NCBI GenBank assembly: GCA_028527945.1
Contig: JAQQAK010000009.1
Coordinates: forward strand, 1 to 5,201
Origin: Spirochaetaceae bacterium
GTDB lineage: Bacteria; Spirochaetota; Spirochaetia; UBA9216
Length of the DNA: 5,201 nucleotides
Direction of reading: 5' to 3'
The notes beneath the pieces were generated by a model, which had not been told where the DNA came from, ran no database searches, and saw nothing but the letters and a program-made list of their open reading frames with translations. The translations under genes and the position numbers were made by a program. Position 1 is the first letter of the stretch; each line of letters starts with the position of its first letter. Positions 5,011-5,201 of this stretch are shown piece after piece.

Positions 5011-5201
5011 ATGAAATATCAGCAGATTGCATTTTGGTTTATCGCTTATTCAGTATTAATTGCTGAAACGGTGCTCTCTGTTGTTATTTATTTTTCAAGC
5101 AAAAAGAAAAAAGAGTATAAAATTGTTTTTAGATTTATTTTTTCATTGTTTGTTATGGTGGTTTCGGTTTCATTTATTCTTTTTGCGTATATGCTGAATA
5201 T
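5011..5201 (+). CDS. Unrecognised membrane protein, N-terminal part (runs off the right edge)
   Basis: An ATG 3 bases after the mgsA stop opens a frame of 63 codons that is still open at the window edge. The visible part has two hydrophobic helices (about 6-28 and 38-61) joined by a short, strongly basic loop (KKKKEYK, 31-37), which should be cytoplasmic. No ribosome binding site stands out, so translation probably depends on coupling to mgsA. I cannot name a family from this fragment. Continued frame, hydrophobic pattern and tight spacing make it a probable real gene, with full length and function unknown. Confidence 0.6.
   Translation, partial: MKYQQIAFWFIAYSVLIAETVLSVVIYFSSKKKKEYKIVFRFIFSLFVMVVSVSFILFAYMLN

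Overview
The window is about 5.2 kb of AT-rich bacterial chromosome carrying ordinary housekeeping and accessory-metabolism genes. I see no insertion sequence, CRISPR array, phage gene, rRNA or tRNA. The organism is not certain. Sigma70-type promoters (TTGAAA or TTGACC, 17 bases, TATTAT or TAAAAT) and GGAG-type ribosome binding sites argue against Bacteroidetes. A phosphofructokinase with GGNGT and PKTIDND motifs, polyphosphate kinase 1, methylglyoxal synthase and a DUF5058-like membrane protein in an AT-rich background fit a spirochaete of the Treponema type or an anaerobic Firmicute. This is a guess from gene content.

Layout. Positions 1-2043 (minus strand) hold an operon read right to left: a clear promoter and ribosome binding site, then 6-phosphofructokinase (971-2032), then polyphosphate kinase 1 (start at 969, running off the left edge). 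Divergent from it, a hotdog-fold acyl-CoA thioesterase (2195-2623, plus) has its own promoter placed so close that the transcript may begin at the start codon. A 161-base convergent gap contains a 13-bp perfect inverted repeat that probably ends transcription. Positions 2785-4206 (minus) hold two adjacent genes for six-helix membrane proteins: a DUF5058-like protein with a TTG start, then an uncharacterised partner. A 321-base divergent gap follows. Then come methylglyoxal synthase (4528-5007, plus) and, 3 bases later, the first 63 codons of an unrecognised membrane protein that continues past the right edge.

How the genes fit together. Phosphofructokinase and polyphosphate kinase link glycolytic flux and ATP to phosphate storage. 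Methylglyoxal synthase drains dihydroxyacetone phosphate, classically when phosphate is low. The theme is sugar-phosphate and phosphate balance, but the three genes lie in at least two separate transcription units, so a shared role is inference. The membrane pair looks like a two-subunit transporter or channel of unknown substrate.

The observations most worth a second look are the predicted opposite membrane orientation of the two paired proteins, two promoters that predict leaderless mRNAs on the plus strand, and a roughly 16-residue insertion in methylglyoxal synthase next to its active-site loop.
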